Shown: piece after piece, positions 24,505 to 32,783 of the stretch
Position numbering within the stretch: the first letter of the stretch is position 1
Layout: every line of letters starts with the position of its first letter
The notes under the pieces: model-generated
Told to the model about the DNA's origin: nothing
The model's input: only the letters and a program-made list of their open reading frames with translations
Databases searched by the model: none
Made by a program: the position numbers and the translations under genes
Assembly: GCF_014648255.1 (NCBI RefSeq)
Contig: NZ_BMQT01000003.1
Span: 62,001-126,000 of the forward strand
Direction of reading: 5' to 3'
Origin: Nocardioides albus
GTDB taxonomy: Bacteria > Actinomycetota > Actinomycetes > Propionibacteriales > Nocardioidaceae
Length of the DNA: 64,000 nt

Positions 24505-25695
24505 TCAGCGCCGATCGAACGACAACCCGACCCCAGCCAGCCCCGCAGCAACCAGCGCGGTCGCGGCCAGCACCCAGAAGAGCGCGTCATACCCACCCAT
24601 CACCGCAGCAAGCGCAGCCCCCACAGCCGGAGCGAGCGCACCTGCGACACCTGCGGGCGCGGAGTAGACCCCGTTGAGCGCGGCGTACCTCTCCGGACCC
24701 CACACGTCGCTGACGACGGTCGCGGAGATGAGCGTGTAGAGCCCGCGGGCGGTCCCGGTGAGCACCGCGACGACGATCATCACCCAGCCGACCGCGGGCA
24801 GCAGCGGGAGCAGCGCGACCGAGGCCGCGAACCACAGCACTCCCCCGAGCATCCGAGCCCGGACGCCGAGACGCCGCGCCAGGAGCGGGTAGAACGCCCG
24901 CCCCGCGACCTGGCCGGCGCCGCTGAGCCCGAGCGCCCAGGCGGCGGTGGTCGGGCTCAGCCCGTGCCCGACGAGGAACGGCACCAGGTGGACGATCGAG
25001 GCGAACACGACCATCGTGACCAGCGTGCCCGCGACCGTGAGCAGCACGAACCGACGGCTCCGCAGCACGTCCCGGTCCCGCATCGGCCGACCGTCCTGGC
25101 TCGGTGCCGCCGGCGCCCAGGCGAGGTCGAGCACCACGACGCTCGGCACGAAGGTCAGCACGACGAAGGCACCGGCCAGGATCACGTACGTCCATCGCCA
25201 CTCGACCCAGCCCGCCAGCGCGTCGGTGAGCGGCGCGAAGATCGTCGAGGCGAAGCCTCCGGCGAGGGTGAGCGTCGTGATCGCATCCACCCGCCGCGTA
25301 CCGAACCAGTGCGTCAGCGCCGCGAAGGCCGGCGGGTAGAAGGTGCCGGCGGTCGAGAGCCCGACCAGCAGCCAGCCCAGCGCGAAGATCCAGTACGACG
25401 GCGCAGCAGCGACCACGAGCAGCGCCACCGTTCCCAGCAGGCTGGCCCCCGCCATCACCCACCGCGGTCCGTAGCGCTGGATGATCCGCCCGACGGGGAT
25501 GCCCGCCACCGCCCCGAGGAGCGTGCCTGCGGAGAAGGCGGTGGTGATCGCGGCCGCCGACCATCCGGTGGCGTCCACGATTCGCGGCTGCAGGACGGTG
25601 AAGGCGTAGTAGAGGACGCCGTACGCCGCCGTGACGGTCACGCAGAGCGAGACGAGCACCGCTCGCAGTGGCCGACCCTCGACCCGCCGTTCCAC
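24505..25695 (-). CDS. MFS transporter
   Basis: 396 residues with about 12 hydrophobic helices. It starts GTG (ERRVEGRPLRAVLVSLCVTVTAAYGVLYYAF), with GGAGG eight bases upstream. The loop GIPVGRIIQRYGPRWVMAGAS is the MFS 2-3 loop pattern (G-x-x-x-D/R-R-x-G). The frame stays open further upstream to 25917, but that part is antisense-free shadow of the sigma-factor gene. No substrate can be assigned; the shape is similar to oxalate/formate or monocarboxylate-type MFS members. Confidence 0.88.
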   Translation of the reverse strand: MERRVEGRPLRAVLVSLCVTVTAAYGVLYYAFTVLQPRIVDATGWSAAAITTAFSAGTLLGAVAGIPVGRIIQRYGPRWVMAGASLLGTVALLVVAAAPSYWIFALGWLLVGLSTAGTFYPPAFAALTHWFGTRRVDAITTLTLAGGFASTIFAPLTDALAGWVEWRWTYVILAGAFVVLTFVPSVVVLDLAWAPAAPSQDGRPMRDRDVLRSRRFVLLTVAGTLVTMVVFASIVHLVPFLVGHGLSPTTAAWALGLSGAGQVAGRAFYPLLARRLGVRARMLGGVLWFAASVALLPLLPAVGWVMIVVAVLTGTARGLYTLISATVVSDVWGPERYAALNGVYSAPAGVAGALAPAVGAALAAVMGGYDALFWVLAATALVAAGLAGVGLSFDRR

Positions 25696-25759
25696 GTCCC
25701 AGACCTCCAAGCAGCACGTACGTTCGTGACCCCCGCGCACGCGCCGTGTCGGCCCGGGT

Positions 25760-26659
25760 TCAGCGTTCCAGGTGGACCTGCTCGAGGACGCCGCTGAGCT
25801 TGGCCGGGTTGCGTACGTAGTAGAGGCCGGTGACCATGCCGTCCTCGACGTGCAGCGTGACGACGCCGTCGACCTCGTCGCCGAAGTAAAGCAGCATCCC
25901 CGGCGCGCGGTTGACACTGGTCAACTCGAACCTGGGGATGCCGTACTTCGTCGCCAGCCCCGCGAAGAACCGCAGCACCTTCTCGGCGCCGTGGATCGGC
26001 TTGCGGGCCGCCTGGACCGCACCGCCGCCGTCGGAGAAGAGCACGACGTCGGGGGCGAGGACGTCCAGGAGCGACTGCAGGTCGCCGCCGGTCGCGGCGT
26101 CGCGGAACCGCTCCAGGGCTCGGCGCGCGTCGCTGGCCGAGACCGTCTCGCGCGGTCGCCGCTCGGCGACGTGATCGCGGGCGCGGTGAGCGATCTGTCG
26201 CACCGCGGCCGGTGACTTGTCGACCGCCGCCGCGATCTCGTCATAGCCCAGCGCGAAGACCTCGCGCAGCACGAAGACCGCCCGCTCGGTCGGCGAGAGG
26301 GTCTCCAGGACCAGGAGCACCGCGGTCGAGAGCGAGTCGGCGAGCTCGGCGTCCTCGGCGACGTCCGGCGCGGTCAGCAGCGGCTCGGGCAGCCACGGCC
26401 CGACGTACGTCTCCTTGCGGCGCGACAGCGTGCGGATGCGGTTGAGCGCGAGTCTGGTCGTGATCCGCACCAGGTAGGCACGGTGGTCGCGCACCTCCTC
26501 CAGCGGCACCTCGGCCCAGCGCAGCCAGGTCTCCTGGAGCACGTCCTCGGCGTCGGCGGCCGAGCCGAGCATCTCGTAGGCCACCGTGAAGAGCAGGTTG
26601 CGGTGGTCGACGAAGGCCTCAGTGGCAGCATCCGCGCCGGCCCCGCGGGACTCAGTCAT
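25760..26659 (-). CDS. ECF41-type RNA polymerase sigma factor with C-terminal SnoaL-like domain
   Basis: 299 residues. Region 2: FVDHRNLLFTVAYEMLGSAADAEDVLQETWLRWAEV. Region 4: LSPTERAVFVLREVFALGYDEIAAAVDKSPAAVRQIAHRARDHV. A C-terminal domain of about 110 residues (FRDAATGGDLQSLLDVLAPDVVLFSDGGG...) ends with YYVRNPAKLSG, the DGGG and NPxK signatures of ECF41. In this group the C-terminal domain replaces an anti-sigma factor. Its ATG overlaps the CMD-family gene stop by ATGA. An ECF41-type promoter lies upstream of that gene, so it is probably autoregulated. Confidence 0.93.
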   Translation of the reverse strand: MTESRGAGADAATEAFVDHRNLLFTVAYEMLGSAADAEDVLQETWLRWAEVPLEEVRDHRAYLVRITTRLALNRIRTLSRRKETYVGPWLPEPLLTAPDVAEDAELADSLSTAVLLVLETLSPTERAVFVLREVFALGYDEIAAAVDKSPAAVRQIAHRARDHVAERRPRETVSASDARRALERFRDAATGGDLQSLLDVLAPDVVLFSDGGGAVQAARKPIHGAEKVLRFFAGLATKYGIPRFELTSVNRAPGMLLYFGDEVDGVVTLHVEDGMVTGLYYVRNPAKLSGVLEQVHLER

Positions 26660-27240
26660 GCCTCGGACCCTACCGGCGCCGGCGCCAACGGGATCTCACA
26701 GACGTCGGAGTAGCCCTGGCTCTGCAGCCCGGCGGCGGAGTTGAACCTCGAGCGCATGTTCTCCAGCGCGATCATCTGGGTCAGCTCCACCATCGCCTCG
26801 GCGCCCAGCTCGGCCAGCAGGGCCGCGACCATCTCGTCGGTGACGGTCATCGGCGTGGTCGTCATCGCCTCGGCGTACTCGATGACCTTCCGCTCGGTCT
26901 CGTCGAAGACGTCGGAGGTCCGCCACACCTGCACCTGGCTGATCTTCTCGAGGTCGAGGTTCTCGTTGCGGGCGAGGTAGTAGCCGAAGTCCAGGCACCA
27001 GCTGCAGCCGATCGTGCTCGCCGCGGCCATCTCGGCCAGCGACCTGTACGTCGGGTCGAGCGCCTTCCACTTCCCCGCCTTGGTCTCGAACCCCATCACC
27101 GCGCGCAGCACCGGCTTGTTGTGGAACAGGACGTAGCCGACGTCGGGGACCTCGCCGTACATCTTCCTGCTCACCCGCCGCACCACCGCGCCGTAGAGAC
27201 CGGTCAGATCTGCCTTGGGGATCCTGAACGTGCTGGGCAT
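26656..27240 (-). CDS. Carboxymuconolactone decarboxylase (CMD/AhpD-like) family protein
   Basis: 194 residues from MPSTFRIPKADLTGLYG, with GGAGG upstream of the ATG at 27240. The redox-type CxxC is in ASTIGCSWCLDFGYYLA, and the helix RKVIEYAEAMTTTPMTVTDEM is typical of AhpD-like proteins. CMD proteins accompany ECF41 sigma factors in many actinobacteria and are their usual target gene. The likely role is peroxide or thiol redox chemistry; the substrate is unknown. Confidence 0.9.
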   Translation of the reverse strand: MPSTFRIPKADLTGLYGAVVRRVSRKMYGEVPDVGYVLFHNKPVLRAVMGFETKAGKWKALDPTYRSLAEMAAASTIGCSWCLDFGYYLARNENLDLEKISQVQVWRTSDVFDETERKVIEYAEAMTTTPMTVTDEMVAALLAELGAEAMVELTQMIALENMRSRFNSAAGLQSQGYSDVCEIPLAPAPVGSEA

Positions 27241-27282
27241 CGTCGCCCTCCTGTGTCGTGCGGAGCATCTCGTCACCATCCA

Positions 27283-27309
27283 GACACCGGCACTCATCAG
27301 GATGTGACA
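27283..27309 (-). promoter_or_regulatory. ECF41-type promoter of the CMD-sigma operon
   Basis: On the minus strand TGTCACA (27309-27303) is followed after 16 bases by TGTC (27286-27283). The known ECF41 promoter is TGTCACA about 16-17 bases before CGTC. The match is exact at -35 with one change at -10, 43 bases before the CMD ATG. Confidence 0.65.
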
Positions 27310-27323
27310 CTAGGGTTGGCGCC

Positions 27324-28067
27324 GTGAGCGAGCCAGAGACGACGACGGTGGCGGAGGGCGTTGCCCGGATCGAGTGGGCCGCGGGCGAGACCGTCGATGT
27401 CGTACGCCGCGAGGTGGCCGCCGCGCTGCTCACCCATCACCGGGTGGAGGCGCTGGTCGACCCGGACGACCCGACCGAGCAGCGCACCGCGACCTGGTCG
27501 GGGCTCCACCGCGAGGGCCTGCTCCGGGGCGTGTCGGGCGGCAAGGACCGGATGATCTACGCCCGGGTGGCCAGCGATGCACCGGTGGAGGCGCCCGAGG
27601 GCTTCCGGGCGCTCCTCAACTCGTTCCTTCCGCGCAAGCGCGCGATCGGGCAGATGCTGGTCCGGGACCCCGAGGACCGGGTCCTGATGTGCCAGCTGAC
27701 CTACAAGAAGGACTGGGACCTGCCCGGCGGCATCGTCGAGGTCGGCGAGTCGCCGAAGCTGGCGACCACCCGCGAGATCGAGGAGGAGCTCGCCCTCCTC
27801 ATCCCCGCCGGCGACCTGCTGCTCACCGACTGGTTGCCACCGTGGGGCGGCTGGGATGACGCCATCTGCCTCGTCTTCGACGGCGGCATCCGGCCCTCCT
27901 CGATCGTCGAGCAGACCACCCTCCAGCCGCGCGAGATCCGCTCAGTGGCGTTCTGCACCCTCGACGAGGTCCGCGACCGGGCCGCCGACTTCACCGCCCG
28001 CCGCGTCGAGGCCGCTCTCGCCGCGCTGCGCGGCGGCCGCGGCTACACCGAGTCGGGGCACGCGTAG
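27324..28067 (+). CDS. Nudix hydrolase
   Basis: 247 residues from a GTG at 27324 (SEPETTTVAEGVARIEWAAGE). The Nudix box reads GGIVEVGESPKLATTREIEEELAL: GX5EX7REUXEE is intact but the usual following Gly is Ala. The preceding IGQMLVRDPEDRVLMCQLTYKKDWDLPGG is normal for the fold. An N-terminal extension of about 90 residues is not recognised. The substrate is probably a nucleoside diphosphate derivative. Its last 126 bases overlap the convergent EamA gene. Confidence 0.87.
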   Translation: MSEPETTTVAEGVARIEWAAGETVDVVRREVAAALLTHHRVEALVDPDDPTEQRTATWSGLHREGLLRGVSGGKDRMIYARVASDAPVEAPEGFRALLNSFLPRKRAIGQMLVRDPEDRVLMCQLTYKKDWDLPGGIVEVGESPKLATTREIEEELALLIPAGDLLLTDWLPPWGGWDDAICLVFDGGIRPSSIVEQTTLQPREIRSVAFCTLDEVRDRAADFTARRVEAALAALRGGRGYTESGHA

Positions 28068-28928
28068 CACTCCCTGCGCGACGAGCGCACCGAGCACCAG
28101 GAGCGCACCGCCGGCGAGCTCGCCGGCGCTCGGCACCTCGCCGAGCAGCAGCCACGCGGAGCCGATCGCGACCGGCGGCACCAGCAGGATCCACGGGACC
28201 ACCGACGACGCCGGGTGTCGCGCCAGCAGCGAGTTGAAGATGCCGTAGCCGACGAACGAGGCGAGCACCACCGTGTAGGCAGTCGAGACGAGCGCCTCCC
28301 AGCCGAAGGCGGCCACTCCCTCGCGGATCCCCTCGGGCCCGTCGAGCACCAGCGAGAGCGCGAGCAGCGGGACCGGCACGACCAGGGCGGACCAGACGGT
28401 CAGCGAGAGCCCACCGGGCACCTTGGCCGCCCGTGAGATCACGTTGCCGATCGCCCACGACAGCGCGGCGAGCAGGCACAGCACCAGCGCGACGACGGGC
28501 ACGTGTCCGCCTCGTCCCAACGCCACGACGATGAGCCCGAGGGCACCTGCGACGACGCCGACGACCTGCAGGAGGGTCGGGCGTTCACGCAGCACACCAG
28601 CCGCGATCACGATGGTGAGCACGACCTGAGCCTGGAGCACCAGCCCGGCGAGCCCGGGCGGCATCCCGGCGGCCATGCTCGTGTAGAGCAGCCCGAACTG
28701 ACCCAGGCTCATGAAGACGCCCACCGCAGCGATCACCCGCCACGACGCCTTCGGCCGCGGGAGCAGGAAGACGGCCGGGAACGCGACCAGGACGAAGCGC
28801 GCGGCAAGCAGCAACAGCGGCGGCACGGACTGCCCGGCGCGCTCCTCGAGGCCCCAGTCGATGACGACGAAGTTGAAGCCCCACAGGACGGCGACGAGAA
28901 CGGCGAGCAGCGAGTCACGACGGGTCAC
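27942..28928 (-). CDS. EamA/DMT-family transporter
   Basis: 328 residues with about ten hydrophobic helices, two EamA repeats (LLAVLVAVLWGFNFVVIDWGL and VVALVLCLLAALSWAIGNVISRAAK). GTG start at 28928. The tenth helix ends almost exactly where the opposite-strand Nudix gene ends, and the remaining about 41 residues (GVAAAAAQRGESGLDAAGG...) are antisense to it. It is divergent from a LysR-type regulator gene, so probable metabolite exporter under that regulator. Confidence 0.88.
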   Translation of the reverse strand: MTRRDSLLAVLVAVLWGFNFVVIDWGLEERAGQSVPPLLLLAARFVLVAFPAVFLLPRPKASWRVIAAVGVFMSLGQFGLLYTSMAAGMPPGLAGLVLQAQVVLTIVIAAGVLRERPTLLQVVGVVAGALGLIVVALGRGGHVPVVALVLCLLAALSWAIGNVISRAAKVPGGLSLTVWSALVVPVPLLALSLVLDGPEGIREGVAAFGWEALVSTAYTVVLASFVGYGIFNSLLARHPASSVVPWILLVPPVAIGSAWLLLGEVPSAGELAGGALLVLGALVAQGVLRVPRLGVAAAAAQRGESGLDAAGGEVGGPVADLVEGAERH

Positions 28929-28953
28929 GCCTCCAACGATGACAACAAAGACA

Positions 28954-28980
28954 ATGAAGCACCAGCGAATGATTCTTCAT
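28954..28980. promoter_or_regulatory. Inverted repeat between the EamA and LysR genes
   Basis: ATGAAG-N15-CTTCAT lies in the 73-bp divergent space, which is AT-rich compared with surroundings. The position and T-N11-A-like symmetry suit a LysR-type binding site controlling the exporter and its own gene. Confidence 0.45.
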
Positions 28981-29001
28981 CCAATGACGTAGCATCACTT
29001 C

Positions 29002-29913
29002 ATGATCGACCTCGCCTCGCTCGTCGCCCTCCGCGCCGTCGACACCCACGGCTCGGTCGTGGCGGCCGCCGACGCCCTGGGTTTCACGCCCAGCGCCGTG
29101 TCACAGCAGGTGAAGCGGCTCGAACGACAGGTCGGCGTACCTCTGCTGGAGCGGGTCGGCCGCGGCGTCATGCTCACCCACGCCGGCCGACACCTGGTCG
29201 ACGAGGGCTCGCGGCTGCTCGCCGACATGGAGTCGCTGGAGTCCAGGCTGCACGAGCAGGCCACCACCGTGGCCGGGCGGCTGCGGCTGACCGCCTTCTC
29301 GACCGCGATGCGCGGGATGGTGGCGCCGGTCGCGGGCGAGCTCCGCACCGCCCATCCCGACCTCGCTCTCACCCTCTCCGAGCGCGAGCCGTGGGACACC
29401 GTCGACCTGGTCGCCACCGGTCACAGCGAGATCGGCGTCGTGCACTCCTGGGGCGACGTGCCGCTCTCCATCCCCGACCATCTCGTCACCACCGAGCTCC
29501 ACCGGGACATCGCCGACGTGATCGCCCATCGCGACCATCCGCTGGCCCAGCTCGCCAAGGTGACCCCGCACGACCTCGTCGCCGAGGACTGGATCGCGAC
29601 ACCGGAGGGGACGATCTGCCGGCAGTGGCTGAACCGGATGTACGCCGGCACCGGCCAGCTGCCGCGGATCGCGCACGTCTCGATGGAGTTCGACAGCCAT
29701 CTGGCCCTGGTCCGAGCCGGGCTCGGGATCGCGCTCATCCCGCGTATGGGGCGCGCAGCATTGGGTGGGGACCTGGTCGCCGTACGTGTCGTCGACCCGG
29801 TCCCCACGCGCGAGATCCTCGCGCTGCACCGGCGCACGATGGCCGCCTCGCCGGCGGTCAACGCCGTGCTGACGGCTCTCGCGGCTCAGAACAGCGCAGA
29901 GGCCAGCGACTGA
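29002..29913 (+). CDS. LysR-family transcriptional regulator
   Basis: 303 residues. The N-terminal winged helix-turn-helix is MIDLASLVALRAVDTHGSVVAAADALGFTPSAVSQQVKRLERQVGVPLLERVGRGVMLTHAG. The effector domain runs from about residue 90, ending DSHLALVRAGLGIALIPRMGR. It is divergent from an EamA transporter and probably regulates it. The last 28 bases overlap the convergent thioredoxin-like gene. Confidence 0.93.
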   Translation: MIDLASLVALRAVDTHGSVVAAADALGFTPSAVSQQVKRLERQVGVPLLERVGRGVMLTHAGRHLVDEGSRLLADMESLESRLHEQATTVAGRLRLTAFSTAMRGMVAPVAGELRTAHPDLALTLSEREPWDTVDLVATGHSEIGVVHSWGDVPLSIPDHLVTTELHRDIADVIAHRDHPLAQLAKVTPHDLVAEDWIATPEGTICRQWLNRMYAGTGQLPRIAHVSMEFDSHLALVRAGLGIALIPRMGRAALGGDLVAVRVVDPVPTREILALHRRTMAASPAVNAVLTALAAQNSAEASD

Positions 29914-30845
29914 CGGCCCTTGAGCACGCGCTCGTCGTCGTTGCCGACCGCGGCGAAGAGCCCCAGCAGGTGCTCGCGGGCCTTGTTGCGCTCGTCGCCG
30001 GACGTACGCCGCACCAGCTCGACGAGCCGGAGGAAGGAGTCCTCCACGTGGCCGCCGAGCAGGTCCAGGTCGGCGACGAGCGTCTGCGCCTCGACATCGT
30101 CGGGCGCGGCCGCGGCGGCGGCACGGGCCGCGTTGAGGTCGACGCCCTGCGTACGCTGCAGGACCTTGGCCATCGCCAGCCCGGCTGCGGCCTCGGAGTC
30201 GGCGGGGTTGGAGGCGATCAGCTTCTCGTACTCGGCCACCGCAGCGTCGATGTCGCCGCGTTCCAGCGCGTCCTGGGCCGGGGCGTAGCGCGGATCCATC
30301 GCCGGCTCGTCCCCGTCCTCGGTCGCCACGGCACCGCCGAGGGCGTTGGGCTTGTGCCGCCCACCGATCCCCTGGGTGGTGAGCTGCTGGCCGAGCTGCT
30401 GGAAGACCGTACGCAGCTCCTCGAGGCTGAGCGCACCCGGGATCGGCTGGGTGACCGGCCGGCCGTCGAGCAGGATGTAGAGCAGCGGCACCTGGGCCAC
30501 CTGCAGCGCCTGCGCGATCTGCGGGTTCTTGTCGATGTCGACCCGGCCGAGGAGGAAGCGGCCGTCGTACTCCTCCACGACCGTCGAGACGTCACCCGCG
30601 TAGGTGACGCTCTCGGGGGCGCGGGAGGCCGAGTAGAAGACCAGGACGACCGGAGCGGTCATCGACGCTTCGAGCACCGACTGGAAGATCTGCTCGTCGA
30701 CCTCGACGGTATAGGAGCCGGCGCTCCGCCCCTGGGCGGGAGCCGCGTCGGCCGGACCGCCGAACGAGGCGTCCTGTGCGGGAGTGGTGCTGGCGAGCCC
30801 GGAGAGGTCGACGGCTCCGGGGCGGGAGAACGGCTGCTGCGTCAT
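29886..30845 (-). CDS. Thioredoxin-fold/TPR protein (CnoX-like) without the CXXC motif
   Basis: 319 residues from MTQQPFSRPGAVDLSG. The middle (residues 45-150) is a thioredoxin fold: VVLVFYSASRAPESVTYAGDVSTVVEEYDGRFLLGRVDIDKNPQIAQALQVAQVPLLYILLDGRPV. The cis-Pro is present (QVPLLY), but the place of the WCGPC active site reads SRAPES. The C-terminal half is a TPR-like helical region (YAPAQDALERGDIDAAVAEYEKLIASNPADSEAAAGLAMAK). It resembles CnoX/YbbN holdases, which need no disulfide activity. The likely role is protein quality control. Confidence 0.88.
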   Translation of the reverse strand: MTQQPFSRPGAVDLSGLASTTPAQDASFGGPADAAPAQGRSAGSYTVEVDEQIFQSVLEASMTAPVVLVFYSASRAPESVTYAGDVSTVVEEYDGRFLLGRVDIDKNPQIAQALQVAQVPLLYILLDGRPVTQPIPGALSLEELRTVFQQLGQQLTTQGIGGRHKPNALGGAVATEDGDEPAMDPRYAPAQDALERGDIDAAVAEYEKLIASNPADSEAAAGLAMAKVLQRTQGVDLNAARAAAAAAPDDVEAQTLVADLDLLGGHVEDSFLRLVELVRRTSGDERNKAREHLLGLFAAVGNDDERVLKGRQSLASALF

Positions 30846-30936
30846 GTCGTCAATCCTAGGGGCTGCTTCGGAATGCAGCGCCGAGGGCCACGTCGTCCAG
30901 GTCGCGGAATGGGCGGCGTGGCACCGACGCTGGTTA

Positions 30937-31440
30937 TCAGACGCTGCCGCGCAGGCCGGCACGCTGGACGACGCGCTGGATGGTCAGGTCCCGCTCGTTC
31001 GGCCGGCCGACGAAGTAGATGTTGTTCAGGCCCTGCTCCTGAGCAGCGGACTCGAAGACGAAGTGGCCGTAGTTGAGGATCTGGCCGGTGAACGACTGCT
31101 TCACGGTGATGTCCAGGACTCGCGCCAGCGGCATCGTCGCCAGCTCGCTCGAGAGCACCCCGTGGACGCGGAAGATGCGCATGTTGGTGACCACGAACCG
31201 GTCCCGGCTGACCACCAGCGCCCGCCAGAACGCATGGCCGACCAGCCCGAACGCGAGCAGCACGATGATCCAGGCGACGTTCATGTCGATCGTCGCAGCC
31301 ACGATCATCAGCGCCAGCCCGAGAATCACCTCCACCACCGACCGGATGTAGGAGACCCAGTGATGGGTCACCTCGTCGACGACGACCTCACCTTCGTCAC
31401 GCAGAAGGTGCTTGGAGATATCGACACCGAAGAGGTTCAC
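30937..31440 (-). CDS. PH-domain (bPH2/DUF304) membrane protein
   Basis: About 167 residues. Two membrane helices (WVSYIRSVVEVILGLALMIVAATIDMNVAWIIVLLAFGLVGHAFW) precede a bacterial PH domain (RFVVTNMRIFRVHGVLSSELATMPLARVLDITVKQSFTGQILNYGHFVFESAA). The start is uncertain: GTG at 31440 (NLFGVDISKHLLRDEG) is chosen because upstream codons run into repeated sequence. Function is unknown. Confidence 0.82.
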   Translation of the reverse strand: MNLFGVDISKHLLRDEGEVVVDEVTHHWVSYIRSVVEVILGLALMIVAATIDMNVAWIIVLLAFGLVGHAFWRALVVSRDRFVVTNMRIFRVHGVLSSELATMPLARVLDITVKQSFTGQILNYGHFVFESAAQEQGLNNIYFVGRPNERDLTIQRVVQRAGLRGSV

Positions 31441-31516
31441 GGAGTCAACGATAGTGATCCGAGGGAGCAGGAGTCGACCAAACAAGCCGTACGCCGGGAC
31501 AACCTCCCCCGAGAAG

Positions 31517-31665
31517 TCGGTTTCTGACGCCGAAAGGTCAGTTCTTGACGCCGAGACGGCAGTTTTTGACGCCGAGAGGTCGATTCTCGACGTACGCCGC
31601 GCCATCTCGGCGTCGACAACTGACCCTTCGACGTCAGAAACCGACCTCTCGGCGTCAGGAACTGA
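31517..31665. repeat. Seven degenerate 20-22-nt repeats in direct and inverted order
   Basis: Units resembling TCAGTTCCTGACGCCGAGAG start at 31517, 31538, 31560 and (degenerate) 31580 on the plus strand. Reverse-complement units are at 31604-31623, 31624-31644 and 31645-31665. The core GACGCCGA is in most of them. The block fills the gap between meaB and the PH-domain gene and stops at the meaB stop codon. Confidence 0.7.
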
Positions 31666-32631
31666 CTACTCGGCGAGGAGGGTGTCGGCTGCTGCGTACG
31701 GATCGCGCACGCCCTTGACCACCTCGGCGGCCAGGGCGTCCAGGTCGTCTGCCGCGCCTACGGTCGTCCACCTGGCGCGGAGGGTCTCGACGGCGATGGC
31801 CTCGACCTCGGCGCGGGCGCGACGGGTGCGGCGTACGTCGAGGGTTCCGCTGGAGCGCAGCCACTCGCGGTGCTCGTCGAGCGCGGCGACGACCTCGGCC
31901 ATGCCCTTGCCCGACTGGGCGACCGCGGCGAGGACCGGTGGTGCCCAGGACTCGGCAGGGCGGTCGGCCAAGCGCAGCATCCCGCGCAGGTCGCGCTGGA
32001 CCTTGCTCGCACCCTCGCGGTCGGCCTTGTTGACGACGTAGAGGTCGCCGATCTCCAGGATTCCGGCCTTGGCGGCCTGGATCCCGTCGCCCATCCCTGG
32101 TGCGAGCAGCACCACGGTGGTGTCGGCGAGCCCAGCGATCTCGACCTCCGACTGTCCGACCCCGACAGTCTCGACCAGGACGACGTCGAACCCGGCGGCG
32201 TCCAGCACCCGGAGCGCCTGCGGCGCCGACCACGCCAGCCCGCCGAGGTGGCCGCGCGAGGCCATCGAGCGGATGAAGACACCCGGATCGGTGGCGTGGT
32301 CGGTCATCCGGATCCGGTCCCCCAGCAGCGCGCCCCCGGAGAACGGCGAGGACGGGTCGACGGCCAGCACCGCCACGGTGCGCCCCGCGGCGCGCAGCTC
32401 GCGGACCAGCGCGGAGGTGGTGGTCGACTTCCCCACCCCGGGCGCGCCGGTGAGCCCCACGATGTGGGCGTGCCCGCCGTGCGGCGCGAGCGCGGCCATC
32501 ACCTCGCGGAGCCGTTCACCCCCGCCGACGGGGGCGTTCTCGACGTACGACACCAGCCGCGCGACCGCCCGGGGCTCCCCGCCCCGGGCGCGCGCGACCA
32601 GGTCGCTCACATCAGCGATCAAAGCGATCAT
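31666..32631 (-). CDS. meaB: Methylmalonyl-CoA mutase-associated GTPase MeaB
   Basis: G-protein chaperone that protects and reloads B12-dependent acyl-CoA mutases. The P-loop GLTGAPGVGKSTTTSALVRELR starts near residue 61. It also has the VLAVDPSSPFSGGALLGDRIRM segment, DVVLVETVGVGQSEVEIAGLADTTVVLLAPGMGDGIQAAKAGILEI and NKADREGASKVQRDLRGML. An in-frame GTG at 32637 is an alternative start. The partner mutase is probably MeaA at 53961-55997. The gene follows the thiolase gene by 146-152 nt in the same direction. Confidence 0.95.
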   Translation of the reverse strand: MIALIADVSDLVARARGGEPRAVARLVSYVENAPVGGGERLREVMAALAPHGGHAHIVGLTGAPGVGKSTTTSALVRELRAAGRTVAVLAVDPSSPFSGGALLGDRIRMTDHATDPGVFIRSMASRGHLGGLAWSAPQALRVLDAAGFDVVLVETVGVGQSEVEIAGLADTTVVLLAPGMGDGIQAAKAGILEIGDLYVVNKADREGASKVQRDLRGMLRLADRPAESWAPPVLAAVAQSGKGMAEVVAALDEHREWLRSSGTLDVRRTRRARAEVEAIAVETLRARWTTVGAADDLDALAAEVVKGVRDPYAAADTLLAE

Positions 32632-32783
32632 CGCCACCCGGCCGCGGGCGCAGCCGCGGCCCAGGCACGCACATCGCGGCGGCGACGCCGCTCACAAGAC
32701 GCCCGGTAGTCCAACGCGGCGTCGCCTTGCGCTGCACGCACCTGGACCACGGCTGCACTCCCCGTCCGGTCGCCGATGATCAC

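Noticed and set aside
31517..31665. The 20-22-nt repeats as a CRISPR array
   Set aside because: Units are too short, in both orientations, degenerate, and there are no unique spacers or cas genes.
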